The notes beneath the pieces were generated by a model. That model saw nothing but the letters and a program-made list of their open reading frames with translations, did no database searches and had not been told where the DNA came from. From Sphingomonas sp. ATCC 31555 (GTDB lineage Bacteria; Pseudomonadota; Alphaproteobacteria; Sphingomonadales; Sphingomonadaceae): a stretch of DNA of 64,000 bases. The position numbers and the translations under genes are program-made. The stretch spans positions 1-64,000 of the forward strand of contig NZ_ALBQ01000014.1 in the NCBI RefSeq assembly GCF_000282895.1, in the 5' to 3' direction. This document shows positions 16,528 to 29,252 of the stretch, piece by piece (the stretch's first letter is position 1; each line of letters begins with the position of its first letter).

Positions 16528-18015
16528 ATGCAATTCAAAGAACTCGGCCTTTCCGAGACCGTCCTGGCTGCGCTTGCCGCCAAGGGCTATACCGACGCGA
16601 CTCCGATTCAGGCGCAGTCGATCCCCGCGCTCCTCGAAGGTCGCGACCTGCTGGGCATCGCGCAGACCGGCACCGGCAAGACCGCAGCGTTCATGCTCCC
16701 GTCGATCGACCGCCTGATCGCCAGCGGCAAGCGCGCCCAGCCTCGCGGCTGCCGGATGCTCGTCCTCGCGCCGACTCGTGAACTCGCCGCGCAGATCGCC
16801 GACAATGCCCGCCATTATGCCAGCGGCACCGGCCTGCGCATCGCCACCGTGTTCGGCGGCACCTCGGTCCACAAGAACAAGACCGATCTGGCGCGCGGCG
16901 TCGACATTCTGGTCGCCACCCCGGGCCGCCTCGTCGACCTGCTCGACCAGTGCTACATGATCCTGCTCGGCATCGAGATCCTGGTGCTCGACGAAGCCGA
17001 CCAGATGCTCGACCTCGGCTTCATTCATGCCCTGCGCCGCATTGTGAAGGAGCTGCCGGCCAAGCGCCAGTCGCTGTTCTTCTCGGCGACCATGCCCAAG
17101 TCGATCCGCGAGCTGGCCAGCCAGTTCATCCACAATCCGGTGGAAGTGAAGGTGACTCCGGTCGCCACCACCGCGGAGCGCGTCGAGCAGTTCGTCACGT
17201 TCGTTAATCAGGCGGAGAAGCAGGCGCTGCTGACGATGCAGCTGCGCAATCCGGATATCGATCGCGCGCTGATCTTCACCCGCACCAAGCACGGTGCCGA
17301 CCGCGTCGTGCGACTGCTCGCCGGCAACGGCATCGCCGCCAACGCGATCCACGGCAACAAGAGCCAGCCGCAGCGCGAACGGGCGCTGGGCGAATTCCGC
17401 TCGGGCAAGGTCAAGCTGATGGTGGCGACCGATATCGCCGCGCGCGGCATTGACGTGTCGGGGGTGAGCCATGTGTTCAACTTCGAGCTGCCGAATGTGC
17501 CGGAGCAATATGTCCATCGCATCGGCCGCACCGCGCGCGCCGGCGCTGACGGCATCGCGATCAGCTACTGCGCCGACGACGAGCGTCCATATCTGAAAGA
17601 CATCGAGAAGCTGACCCGTCAGAAGCTGATCGTGCAGCCGCTGCCGGAAAACTTCATGGCCGAGGCGGACAAGATCAAGTCGACGCGTTCGCCGATGCCC
17701 GCAAGCCGTGACGAGCAGAACGGCCGCAACGGCCGCGCGATGCAGCATGCCTCGGGTCGTCGTGGCGACGGCCAGCCGGGCGGTCGCGGTCGTGGCGGTC
17801 CCCGCAGCGATGCGCCCCGTGGCGGCGAGCAGCGCCGGGCCGAAGGCGGTCCGCGCGGTGAGCAGCCCCGGCGCCAGGAAGGTGCGGGCCATGCCGGTGC
17901 CGGCGTCGGCGCAGGTCGCGGTCCGGGCGCGCCGAAGCGCAAGTTCCATGCCCGCCCGGCGGGCAGCGGCGGCAATCGTGGCCAGGGCGGCGGCCAGGGC
18001 GGCCGCGCACGCTGA
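16528..18015 (+). CDS. RhlE-type DEAD-box RNA helicase
   Basis: A 495-residue ATP-dependent RNA helicase. The motifs are in order: Q motif (TPIQAQSIP), Walker A AQTGTGKTAAF, motif Ia (APTRELAAQ), DEAD (VLDEADQMLDLGF), SAT (FFSATMP), motif IV-V (RTKHGADR, TDIAARGID) and VI (HRIGRTARAG). The C-terminal tail of about 120 residues is rich in Arg and Gly (RGG-like), a common RNA-binding extension. RhlE proteins help ribosome assembly and mRNA turnover at low temperature. A strong terminator follows, so it is monocistronic. Confidence 0.92.
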   Translation: MQFKELGLSETVLAALAAKGYTDATPIQAQSIPALLEGRDLLGIAQTGTGKTAAFMLPSIDRLIASGKRAQPRGCRMLVLAPTRELAAQIADNARHYASGTGLRIATVFGGTSVHKNKTDLARGVDILVATPGRLVDLLDQCYMILLGIEILVLDEADQMLDLGFIHALRRIVKELPAKRQSLFFSATMPKSIRELASQFIHNPVEVKVTPVATTAERVEQFVTFVNQAEKQALLTMQLRNPDIDRALIFTRTKHGADRVVRLLAGNGIAANAIHGNKSQPQRERALGEFRSGKVKLMVATDIAARGIDVSGVSHVFNFELPNVPEQYVHRIGRTARAGADGIAISYCADDERPYLKDIEKLTRQKLIVQPLPENFMAEADKIKSTRSPMPASRDEQNGRNGRAMQHASGRRGDGQPGGRGRGGPRSDAPRGGEQRRAEGGPRGEQPRRQEGAGHAGAGVGAGRGPGAPKRKFHARPAGSGGNRGQGGGQGGRAR

Positions 18016-18133
18016 CGGTCCTGCCGCCGATCGGCGAGACATCGGCGGCGTAGCGACCGGTGCGCCACGTCCGCCGTTGGTTCGCCTACGGAATCGGTGG
18101 CTGGGCAGCGCATCAATGCTGCAGAATTTCGAA

Positions 18134-18160
18134 GGCGGACGGTGCCCCGTCCGCCTTTTT
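18134..18160 (+). terminator. Intrinsic terminator after the RhlE-type helicase gene
   Basis: GGCGGACGG (18134-18142), loop TGCC, CCGTCCGCC (18147-18155) and TTTTT. The stem is perfect and the T-run is immediate. It sits between the helicase and the atp operon on the forward strand. Confidence 0.88.
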
Positions 18161-18226
18161 CTTGGGCGTTTCGTGGCGGCGTCGAGACCCGTCCGAAAAT
18201 GGCTTATGACGTTTCGGGGACTCGGG

Positions 18227-18255
18227 TTGCATCCCCGCAATCGCGATGCTAGCAG
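18227..18255 (+). promoter_or_regulatory. Candidate promoter of the atpHAGDC operon
   Basis: TTGCAT (18227-18232) and TAGCAG (18250-18255) are spaced by 17 bp, about 85 bp before the atpH start, in the gap downstream of a terminator. The match to consensus is moderate and other starts are possible. Confidence 0.35.
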
Positions 18256-18341
18256 CCCCGCAACCCATCGGGGGCGCAGTATGCGTCGCCCCCCTTTTGT
18301 GCATGGGGTCACTTCCGACCCTCCGAGAGGAAACGAATCGC

Positions 18342-20437
<2,096 letters not shown>

Positions 20438-20451
20438 AGGACCGCTGCCGG

Positions 20452-21326
20452 ATGGCCAGCCTCAAGGAACTCAAGGGCCGGATCGCCTCGGTCAAGTCGA
20501 CCCAGAAGATCACCAAGGCCAAGCAGATGGTCGCGGCGGCGAAACTGCGGAAGGCGCAAGCCGCCGCAGAAGCCGCGCGTCCCTATGCACAGCGCCTCGA
20601 GGGCGTGGTAGCCAGCCTGGCGAGCAAGGTCGGGGCCAGTGACAACGCCCCCCGCCTGCTGGCCAGCACCGGCGAGGCGGACACGCACCTGCTGCTCGTC
20701 GCCAATGGCGACAAGGGCCTGTCAGGTGCGTTCAACGCCAACATCGTCAAGGCCGCGGTGCTCAAGGCGCGCACGCTGATCGCCGAGGGCAAGACGGTGA
20801 AGTTCTACCTCGTCGGCCGCAAGGGCCGTGCAGTGATCGCCCGTACCTTCCCTGGCATGATCGTCGGCCAGTTCGACACCACCGGTGTTCGGACGCCCGG
20901 CTATGATGAAGCCCGCGCCATTGCCAAGGACGTGACCGACCGCTTCTTCGCGGGCGAGTTCGATGTGGCGACGCTGTTCTACTCGCACTTCCGCTCGGCG
21001 CTGGCGCAGCTCCCGACCGAGCAGCAGCTGATCCCGGTCTCGGTGCCGGAGACGACGGTGGCGAGCGCAGGGGCTTCGGTCGAGTATGAGCCCGATGAGG
21101 AAACGATCCTCGCCGATCTGCTGCCGCGCAACCTGACGGTGCAGATCTTCAAGGCGCTGCTGGAAAACCAGGCCAGCGAACAGGGCGCATCGATGACCGC
21201 GATGGATAACGCCACGCGCAACGCCGGCGACCTGATCAATCGTCTGACGATCGAATATAACCGGTCGCGTCAGGCTGCGATCACCACCGAGCTGGTGGAA
21301 ATCATCTCGGGCGCCGAAGCGCTCTG

Positions 21327-21327
<1 letters not shown>
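20452..21327 (+). CDS. atpG: F0F1 ATP synthase subunit gamma
   Basis: A 291-residue central-shaft subunit. Family features are the N-terminal coiled-coil [32 protein letters not shown] and the C-terminal helix [44 protein letters not shown]. It overlaps the following lipoprotein gene by one base (TGATG), so translation of the two is probably coupled. Confidence 0.97.
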
Positions 21328-23434
<2,107 letters not shown>

Positions 23435-23444
23435 GGACTATTAC

Positions 23445-23567
23445 CCCCTCCTCTTTAGGGGAGGGGTTGAGGGTGGGGCGCGAGCGCAAGCGAGCGTCCC
23501 GTAACCCCACGAATACCGACGCAGGGGCGGTGCCCCCCACCGCAACCCTTCCCCTAAAGGGGAGGGG
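23445..23567. repeat. Long palindromic repeat between atpD and atpC
   Basis: The arms are 34-35 bases (23445-23478 and 23533-23567) and are near-perfect reverse complements, both built around CCCTAAAGGGG or CTTTAGGGG cores. Each arm is itself a small palindrome, so the RNA would form two hairpins that could also pair with each other. The centre (23479-23532) is non-repetitive. The CCCCTCC/GGAGGGG theme is shared with 6808-6911 and 44520-44609. It lies inside the atp operon and could lower atpC expression relative to atpD or stabilise the upstream mRNA. Confidence 0.72.
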
Positions 23568-23582
23568 CTTAGGATAGAGAAC

Positions 23583-23834
23583 ATGCTGCACTTCGAACTC
23601 GTCACCCCGGAACGCCTCGTCCGCTCGGAAGAAGTCCATATGGTCGTCGTCCCCGGCAGCGAGGGTGACTTCGGCGTGCTCGAGGGCCATGCGCCGATCA
23701 TGTCTACGATCCGCGACGGCAATATCGAAGTCTACAAGGCAGGCGCGACCACGCCTGAGCTGATCCGCGTTGAGGGCGGTTTCGCCGAGGTCAACGAGCG
23801 CGGCCTGACCGTGCTGGCCGAACGCGCGGAATAA
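23583..23834 (+). CDS. atpC: F0F1 ATP synthase subunit epsilon (short form)
   Basis: An 83-residue protein matching the N-terminal beta-sandwich of Atp[47 protein letters not shown] and [23 protein letters not shown]. The C-terminal two-helix inhibitory domain of the E. coli-type protein (about 135 residues) is missing: the frame ends in a stop right after the sandwich. Short epsilon subunits are known in alphaproteobacteria. The gene completes the F1 set but is separated from atpD by a 148-bp gap with a palindromic repeat. Confidence 0.94.
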   Translation: MLHFELVTPERLVRSEEVHMVVVPGSEGDFGVLEGHAPIMSTIRDGNIEVYKAGATTPELIRVEGGFAEVNERGLTVLAERAE

Positions 23835-23846
23835 GCGACACGCTCT

Positions 23847-24299
23847 TCAGGGGCGCCGCAGCCGATAGTCCCAGCGACTGGGCTTGCTGCCATCCAGCTT
23901 CATGATCTCGGCGTGCAGAATATCGCCTTCGCGCCAATAGTGGATTCGCTGCGGATAATCATGCGCGGGGTTTTCGAACGTCACCCCCTGAGGCGCGTGG
24001 CGTACCGCGCGGAACGTTCCCGCCGGGCCGCCGCCGGGCGATAGCACCTCCAGCGCCACGGCCTGTCCGTCGACGCTGATCGACAGGAACTCCACAAAGC
24101 CGCTCTTCCCGCCGCGCACGGTCTGCGCGGTGGCCAGCTTCACGCCGCCGCGGGTCGGCGCCCATTGTTCGCAGGTCTGGCTGCCGCCATCGCCCGCCGT
24201 GCACCAATAGCCGGTAAGCCACGCCAGCGGATCCGTCTCCTGCGCCTGCGCCGGTGCGGCGAGCAACAGTGCCAACGTCCAAACCCAGCGGTACGCCAT
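23847..24299 (-). CDS. DUF6265 family secreted protein
   Basis: A 150-residue protein with a signal peptide (WVWTLALLLAAPAQAQ). The body has the pattern LAWLTGYWCTAGDGGSQTCEQWAPTRGG and FENPAHDYPQRIHYWREG, which is typical of the DUF6265 group (periplasmic, beta-rich, function unknown). The ATG at 24299 is preferred over one 19 codons upstream because it gives a clean signal peptide. It is convergent with atpC, 12 bp away, and divergent from cpaF. Confidence 0.72.
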   Translation of the reverse strand: MAYRWVWTLALLLAAPAQAQETDPLAWLTGYWCTAGDGGSQTCEQWAPTRGGVKLATAQTVRGGKSGFVEFLSISVDGQAVALEVLSPGGGPAGTFRAVRHAPQGVTFENPAHDYPQRIHYWREGDILHAEIMKLDGSKPSRWDYRLRRP

Positions 24300-24389
24300 C
24301 GCCACCGTCTCCCCTTTGCGCCCTACGGCAATTAGGCAAATCGCAAGTCCCACCATCTATAGGGTTCGGGCCTCAGGTGGGATGAAAAA

Positions 24390-25901
24390 GTGTCGATGAA
24401 CGCGTTCGGACGTCGCGGTGGCATGGCAAGTGGCAGCGCCGGGCGTGCAGGCTTCGGTGTGGCCCGGCCGATGCAAGGCGGGGTGGTGTCGCGCGCTTCA
24501 TCCACAGCATTCGGCAACAGCTTCGAGCCCGTGCCCTCGGCCAGCCCCGCACCGTCGACCGCCAGCACCGATGCGCTGCAACGCCTCGCCGATCGCCAGT
24601 CCGCCTCGGCGGAGGCCGGCAGTGCCCGCAATGAAGGGTTCGAAGCCTCGGTCCATCGAATCAAGGAGCAGGTGCTGCCCCGACTGCTGGAGCGGGTAGA
24701 TGCCGAGGCTGCAGCGACGCTGACCAAGGACGAGCTCGCGGAGGAATTCCGCCCGATCATCGGCGAAGTGCTCGCCGAGCTGCGCCTGACGCTCAACCGT
24801 CGCGAGCAATTCGCGCTGGAAAAGGTGCTGATCGACGAGTTGCTGGGCCTCGGCCCGCTCGAGGAGCTCCTAGCCGATCCTGCGGTGAGCGACATCATGG
24901 TCAACGGTCCCGAACAGACCTATGTCGAACGGCGCGGCAAGCTGGAGCTCGCCAATGTCCAGTTCCGCGATGAGGAGCATCTGTTCCAGGTCGCGCAACG
25001 CATCTGCAATTCGGTCGGTCGCCGGGTGGACCAGACCACGCCGCTCGCCGATGCGCGGCTGAAGGACGGCAGCCGCGTCAACGTCATCGTGCCGCCGCTG
25101 AGCCTGCGCGGCACCGCCATCTCGATCCGCAAATTTTCCGCGAAGCCGATTACGCTCGACATGATGGCGCGCGGTGGATCGATGTCGGAAGAAATGGCCA
25201 CCGTGCTGAAGGTGGCCGGTGCCAGCCGTTTCAACATCGTCATTTCCGGCGGCACCGGCTCGGGCAAGACGACGATGCTCAATGCCATTTCCAAGATGAT
25301 CGATCCCGGCGAGCGTGTGCTGACGATCGAGGACGCAGCGGAGCTGAGACTGCAGCAGCCGCACTGGTTGCCGCTCGAAACCCGTCCGCCGAATCTGGAG
25401 GGCCAGGGCGAGATCACCATCCGCGATCTGGTGAAGAACGCACTGCGCATGCGCCCCGATCGCATCATCCTAGGCGAGATCCGCGGCGCCGAGTGCTTCG
25501 ACCTGCTCTCCGCGATGAACACCGGTCACGACGGGTCGATGTGCACCCTCCACTCGAACAGCCCGCGCGAGGCGCTGGCCCGGATGGAGAACATGGTGAT
25601 GATGTCAGACATCAAGGTGGCCAAGGAAGCGATCAGCCGCCAGATCGCCGATTCGGTCGACCTGATCGTTCAGGTGAAGCGCCTGCGCGACGGCAGCCGC
25701 CGGGTGACCAACATCACCGAGGTAATCGGCATGGAAGGCCCGGTGATCGTCACCCAGGAGCTGTTCCGGTTCGAATATCTGGACGAAGGCACCGATGGAA
25801 AGATCATTGGCGAATATCGCTCGATGGGGCTGCGCCCCTACACGCTCGACAAGGCACGCCAGTTCGGATTCGACCACGCGCTGCTGGAGGCGTGCCTCTG
25901 A
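24390..25901 (+). CDS. CpaF family type II/IV secretion ATPase (isolated)
   Basis: A 503-residue secretion ATPase. Domain markers are the helical N-terminal region (KDELAEEFRPIIGEVLAELRLTLNRREQFALEKVLIDELLGLGPLEELLADPAVSDIMVNGP), the Walker A ISGGTGSGKTTML, the Asp box IEDAAELRLQQPHWLPLETRPPNLEGQGE, the Walker B RPDRIILGEIRGAECFDLLSAMNTGHDGSMCTLHSNSPREAL and the VDLIVQVKRLRDGSRRVTNITEV end. In Tad pilus systems CpaF drives assembly. Here no cpaB/C/E, tadB/C, pilin or prepilin peptidase gene is nearby. Starts are GTG 24390 (preferred, AGGTGGGA upstream) or ATG 24396. Its partners must be encoded elsewhere. Confidence 0.9.
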   Translation: MSMNAFGRRGGMASGSAGRAGFGVARPMQGGVVSRASSTAFGNSFEPVPSASPAPSTASTDALQRLADRQSASAEAGSARNEGFEASVHRIKEQVLPRLLERVDAEAAATLTKDELAEEFRPIIGEVLAELRLTLNRREQFALEKVLIDELLGLGPLEELLADPAVSDIMVNGPEQTYVERRGKLELANVQFRDEEHLFQVAQRICNSVGRRVDQTTPLADARLKDGSRVNVIVPPLSLRGTAISIRKFSAKPITLDMMARGGSMSEEMATVLKVAGASRFNIVISGGTGSGKTTMLNAISKMIDPGERVLTIEDAAELRLQQPHWLPLETRPPNLEGQGEITIRDLVKNALRMRPDRIILGEIRGAECFDLLSAMNTGHDGSMCTLHSNSPREALARMENMVMMSDIKVAKEAISRQIADSVDLIVQVKRLRDGSRRVTNITEVIGMEGPVIVTQELFRFEYLDEGTDGKIIGEYRSMGLRPYTLDKARQFGFDHALLEACL

Positions 25902-25933
25902 ACGTGGATCCCGCTCCGCGCCATCGCACGTTC

Positions 25934-26128
25934 TTACTGGCTGTTGAGCGCCACGCTGGCCAGCACCAGCGCCGCAAACAGGGCCGCCATTTGGATCGCC
26001 ATCCACGGCATCAGCCCTACCCGCTCCAGATCACGTCGCCGGCGGCGGCGATGCTCGGCCACTCCGCTCACCAGCGCCACCACCACCGCCGCCCCCGCCG
26101 CGCCCCAAAATTGTAGTTGCATCGTCAC
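25934..26128 (-). CDS. Small membrane protein, hypothetical
   Basis: A 64-residue protein with two hydrophobic segments (WGAAGAAVVVALVSGVA and MPWMAIQMAALFAALVLASVAL) separated by a basic loop rich in Arg (HRRRRRRDLERVGL). It lies on the opposite strand between cpaF and the methyltransferase gene. The start is a GTG (26128) with a GGAG at spacing 6, or the ATG 2 codons later. Conservation is expected in sphingomonads but not shown here. Function unknown; the gap would otherwise be 270 bp of non-coding DNA. Confidence 0.5.
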   Translation of the reverse strand: MTMQLQFWGAAGAAVVVALVSGVAEHRRRRRRDLERVGLMPWMAIQMAALFAALVLASVALNSQ

Positions 26129-26173
26129 CTTGTTGCTCCAAACTCCCCGGCAGCTACCAGGGAGCTTTATTCA

Positions 26174-26986
26174 ATGCGCCACAGCCTTATCGGCATCGCT
26201 GCCGCGACGACCGCACTCGCCGTTGTCGGCGTCTCCGCCCAACAGCCCGCAGCAAAGAACCCGGCGATCGAGGCGGCCGTCGCCGCACCGAGCCGGAGCC
26301 CTGCCAATACCGCCCGCGACCCATATCGCCACCCGGCCGAAACGCTCGCCTTTTTCGGGGTGAAGCCGGGCGACACCGTGGTGGAAATCTGGCCTGGCGG
26401 CGGCTGGTACACCGAAATCCTCGCGCCGCTGACCCGCGGCAAGGGAACGCTGTATGCGGCGGTGCCGAACAACGGCACCCGGGGACTGGATGCGCTGAAG
26501 GCAAAGGACGCTGGCCTGTATGGTCCGATCCGCGTCGTAAGCTTCCCGTCGGCCGAAGGTCAGGCCAAGGTGCCCGACGGCACTGCCGACGTGGTGCTCA
26601 CCTTCCGCAACGTTCATAACTGGCGGATGGGCTATCAGCGCGATCGCCAGGATTATTCGGCCGAAGCGTTCAAGCAGATGTATGCCATGCTGAAGAAGGG
26701 CGGCATCCTTGGCATCGAGGACCATCGTCTGCCCGAAAATGCCAGCAGCGAGCGCGAGACGAGCAGCGGCTATATCAAGGTGTCCACCGTCCGCCGCTTG
26801 GCGGAGGCTGCCGGCTTCGAGTTCGTGGGTGCGTCGGAAGTCAATGCCAACAAGGCCGATACCGCCGACTGGCCGGACGGCGTGTGGACGCTGCCGCCCA
26901 CCTATGCCCTGAAGGACCAGGACCGGGCCAAATATGCGGCGATCGGCGAGAGCGACCGCATGACGCTGAAGTTCCGCAAACCCTGA
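26174..26986 (+). CDS. Exported class I SAM-dependent methyltransferase-like protein
   Basis: A 270-residue protein with a signal peptide (SLIGIAAATTALAVVGVSAQ). Motif I of class I methyltransferases is seen as VVEIWPGGGWYTEILAPLT, with PDGTADVVLTFRNVHNW as the motif II/III region. Export of a Rossmann methyltransferase is odd because SAM is cytoplasmic; related proteins of this group are annotated as methyltransferases but their substrate is unknown. Start 26174 has AGGGAG 11 bp upstream; an in-frame ATG upstream would add residues before the signal peptide. It converges on the DUF6882 gene across a hairpin. Confidence 0.78.
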   Translation: MRHSLIGIAAATTALAVVGVSAQQPAAKNPAIEAAVAAPSRSPANTARDPYRHPAETLAFFGVKPGDTVVEIWPGGGWYTEILAPLTRGKGTLYAAVPNNGTRGLDALKAKDAGLYGPIRVVSFPSAEGQAKVPDGTADVVLTFRNVHNWRMGYQRDRQDYSAEAFKQMYAMLKKGGILGIEDHRLPENASSERETSSGYIKVSTVRRLAEAAGFEFVGASEVNANKADTADWPDGVWTLPPTYALKDQDRAKYAAIGESDRMTLKFRKP

Positions 26987-27000
26987 GACCGCACGGCGCG

Positions 27001-27029
27001 CCCTCCTCGCTGCTGGTCGGCGAGGAGGG
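27001..27029. terminator. Hairpin between converging genes (26174 and 27040)
   Basis: CCCTCCTCGC (27001-27010) and GCGAGGAGGG (27020-27029) form a 10-bp perfect stem with a 9-base loop. There is no T-run on either side, so termination would need a factor or would be weak. Confidence 0.45.
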
Positions 27030-27039
27030 GAGAAGCGGT

Positions 27040-27567
27040 CTAGCGTTGGACTGATTGCAACGTGAGCTCGCCGAACGTCAGAAACACCCAGGTGGTGCCG
27101 ATGCGCGCACGATAGGCACCCTGGGCATCGGCCAGATACAGGGCAACGGCGGTGAACTGCCATGCCTGTTGCTCGGTGCAGGCCACCTTCCGCGTCATGA
27201 ACAGGGGCAGCGCGTGGCGCGTGGCGAACTGCCGCGCCAGCCGCGCATTGGTCCCTAACGCCGCCGGCACCGAGGGATGATCCCACCCCCAGAGGAACGT
27301 GCCGTCGAGCGTGTTGTAGGTGCCGATCACCTGGACGGGCGCGCTATAGGCACGGGCTCGGCCGATGAAGCGGATCACGCCCTGTTCGAGATCAACGTCC
27401 CACTCGGCGAATTCGCGCCCCACCTTTCGCTGGAAGACCGCCGTCTTCAGCGCGATCTCGGCCTCCGCTCTGGCGAACAGCTGCCCCTGCGGCTCGACCA
27501 GCCGCTGCTTCGGATCGCCCAAGGGGGCCAGCCCGAGCAGCAGCAGCGCCGCGAGCGCCCCGTTCAT
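27040..27567 (-). CDS. DUF6882 domain-containing protein
   Basis: A 175-residue protein. The run GTYNTLDGTFLWGWDHPSVPAALGTNARLARQFA matches the DUF6882 pattern (WGW and a following helix). The N-terminus looks like a cleavable signal or membrane anchor (LAALLLLGLAPLG). Function unknown. It lies 1 bp from the phaR stop codon and may be co-transcribed with phaR. Confidence 0.68.
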   Translation of the reverse strand: MNGALAALLLLGLAPLGDPKQRLVEPQGQLFARAEAEIALKTAVFQRKVGREFAEWDVDLEQGVIRFIGRARAYSAPVQVIGTYNTLDGTFLWGWDHPSVPAALGTNARLARQFATRHALPLFMTRKVACTEQQAWQFTAVALYLADAQGAYRARIGTTWVFLTFGELTLQSVQR

Positions 27568-27568
27568 G

Positions 27569-28144
27569 TTACTTGCCGAGCTTCTCGATCTTTTCCTGCA
27601 GCTTGGCGAGCTCCGCCTTCAGCGTCGAAACGTCGTTGTCGCTAGACTCGCCAGCGCCAGGCTGGGCCGGTGCTGCCGGCGCCGGCGGGTGCATTGCGCC
27701 GCCGGGCTGGAAGGCGCTGGCGGCGGCTTCGAACATCGCCATGTTGCGCTTGGCGATTTCCGCGAAGGGCGAATTGGCGAACGCGCCCTCCACCGCCGAC
27801 TTGAACTGTTCCTGGTTGCGGCGAAAGCTGTCCATCGATGCTTCAAGGTAGCCCGGCACCATCGCCTGCATCGAATCGCCGTACAGCGAGATCAGCTGGC
27901 GCAGGAAATTCACCGGCAGCATCGTCTGCCCGCGCGATTCCTCCTCCATGATGATCTGGGTGAGGACGTTGTGGGTGATGTCCTCCTCGGTCTTGGCGTC
28001 GACGACCTTGAAGTCGCGGCCTTCGCGCGTCATCGCAGCGAGATGCTCGAGCGTGATGTAGGACGAGGTCTCGGTATTATACAAACGGCGGTTCGCATAT
28101 TTCTTAATGATGACCGGCCCGTTTCCAGGTGCAGCTTTCTTCAT
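27569..28144 (-). CDS. phaR: Polyhydroxyalkanoate synthesis repressor PhaR
   Basis: A 191-residue DNA-binding regulator. The N-terminal PHB/PHA accumulation regulator domain (VIIKKYANRRLYNTETSSYITLEHLAAMTREGRDFKVVDAKTEEDITHNVLTQIIMEEESRG) is a near-textbook match. The C-terminal part is Ala/Pro-rich with a terminal coiled coil (LKAELAKLQEKIEKLGK). PhaR senses polyhydroxyalkanoate granules and represses phasin and its own genes. Context supports this: it is divergent from a PHA-synthase-like hydrolase gene and a thiolase. The region between the two start codons is only about 14 bp, so operators must overlap coding DNA. Confidence 0.95.
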   Translation of the reverse strand: MKKAAPGNGPVIIKKYANRRLYNTETSSYITLEHLAAMTREGRDFKVVDAKTEEDITHNVLTQIIMEEESRGQTMLPVNFLRQLISLYGDSMQAMVPGYLEASMDSFRRNQEQFKSAVEGAFANSPFAEIAKRNMAMFEAAASAFQPGGAMHPPAPAAPAQPGAGESSDNDVSTLKAELAKLQEKIEKLGK

Positions 28145-28158
28145 GGGAACCCCCGCGC

Positions 28159-29226
28159 GTGACAGATCAGTACCTAACTACAGTTTCTGTCGCGTCGCAA
28201 CACGGACCGCGTCCTTTGCCGCTTTTTCTTGCATTGCTGCGCAGCGAAACGGCAACGTCCCCCGAAAGACGCGCGGCGGCGCTGGCCGGACTGACGGCTT
28301 ATCAGCGGGCGCTGCGCCCTCTGCCGAGGCCCGAAAAGCCGGTGATCGCCAGCGCCGGCCGCGCCGTGCTGCGCGATTATGGCGGGCGGGGCCGGCCAGT
28401 GGTGTTCGTGCCGTCGCTGATCAACCCGCCATTGGTGCTAGATCTGGCACGCGGCAATTCGCTGCTGCGCTGGCTCTCGCGCCAGGGCGTGCGTCCGCTG
28501 CTGGTCGATTGGGGAACGCCGTCCCCGGCGGAACGCGACCTCGACGTGACCGGCCATGTCGAGCAGTTGCTGCTGCCGTTGCTGCGCCAGCTGCCGCAGC
28601 CGCCGGTGCTGGCGGGCTATTGCCTGGGCGGCACGATGGCGATCGCCGCAGCACAGAGGCTGGAGGCCGCCGGGTTGGTGACAATCGCCGCGCCCTGGCA
28701 CTTTGCCGGCTATGGCGCGGGCCTGGAGAGCATGGCCGCCTTGTGGGCCCAGGCTCATCCGGCGTGCGAACGGCTGGGGCTGGTGCCGATGGAAGTGCTG
28801 CAGGCCGGATTTTGGCAGCTCGATCCCCGCCGCACGATCCTGAAGTACGAACGCTTCGGCCGGCTGCAGCCCGGCGATCCGGAAGCGCGGGCGTTTGTCG
28901 TGCTCGAGGATTGGGCCAATGGCGGCGCACCGCTTACCTTCGGCACCGGGCGGCAGCTGTTCGACGACTTCCTTTCGGCCGACTTGCCGGGCCGCGGGCG
29001 GTGGCAGGTGGCCGGGGCGCCGGTGCACCCCGAAGCGCTGAACCTGCCGGTGCTGTCGCTGATTTCGACCACCGATCGCATCGTGCCCGCGGCGAGCGCC
29101 GCGCGGATTGGCACGGTGCGGGAAATGGCGATGGGCCATGTCGGCATGATCGTCGGCGGCCGTGCCCGTCGCGCAGTCTGGGAGCCGCTTGCGGACTGGC
29201 TAACCGCCCTGCCCCGCACTAGATAG
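28159..29226 (+). CDS. PhaC-like alpha/beta hydrolase
   Basis: A protein of 355 residues from GTG 28159 (an in-frame GTG at 28129 would overlap phaR by 16 bp). It shows the polyhydroxyalkanoate-synthase-type lipase box GYCLGG with Cys in place of Ser, the aspartate in [12 protein letters not shown] and the histidine in MAMGHVGMI, i.e. a full Cys-Asp-His triad. [14 protein letters not shown] and [14 protein letters not shown] also resemble PhaC, but it is far shorter than class I synthases (about 570-600). It could be a PHA synthase-like enzyme or a depolymerase/transferase. phaR next door and a downstream thiolase support a role in PHA metabolism. Confidence 0.78.
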   Translation: MTDQYLTTVSVASQHGPRPLPLFLALLRSETATSPERRAAALAGLTAYQRALRPLPRPEKPVIASAGRAVLRDYGGRGRPVVFVPSLINPPLVLDLARGNSLLRWLSRQGVRPLLVDWGTPSPAERDLDVTGHVEQLLLPLLRQLPQPPVLAGYCLGGTMAIAAAQRLEAAGLVTIAAPWHFAGYGAGLESMAALWAQAHPACERLGLVPMEVLQAGFWQLDPRRTILKYERFGRLQPGDPEARAFVVLEDWANGGAPLTFGTGRQLFDDFLSADLPGRGRWQVAGAPVHPEALNLPVLSLISTTDRIVPAASAARIGTVREMAMGHVGMIVGGRARRAVWEPLADWLTALPRTR

Positions 29227-29252
29227 CGGGCAAACACACCCAGGAGACCAGC

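Noticed and set aside
23435..23582. A hidden small gene between atpD and atpC
   Set aside because: The sequence is a palindromic repeat and holds no open frame with a plausible start and codon bias.
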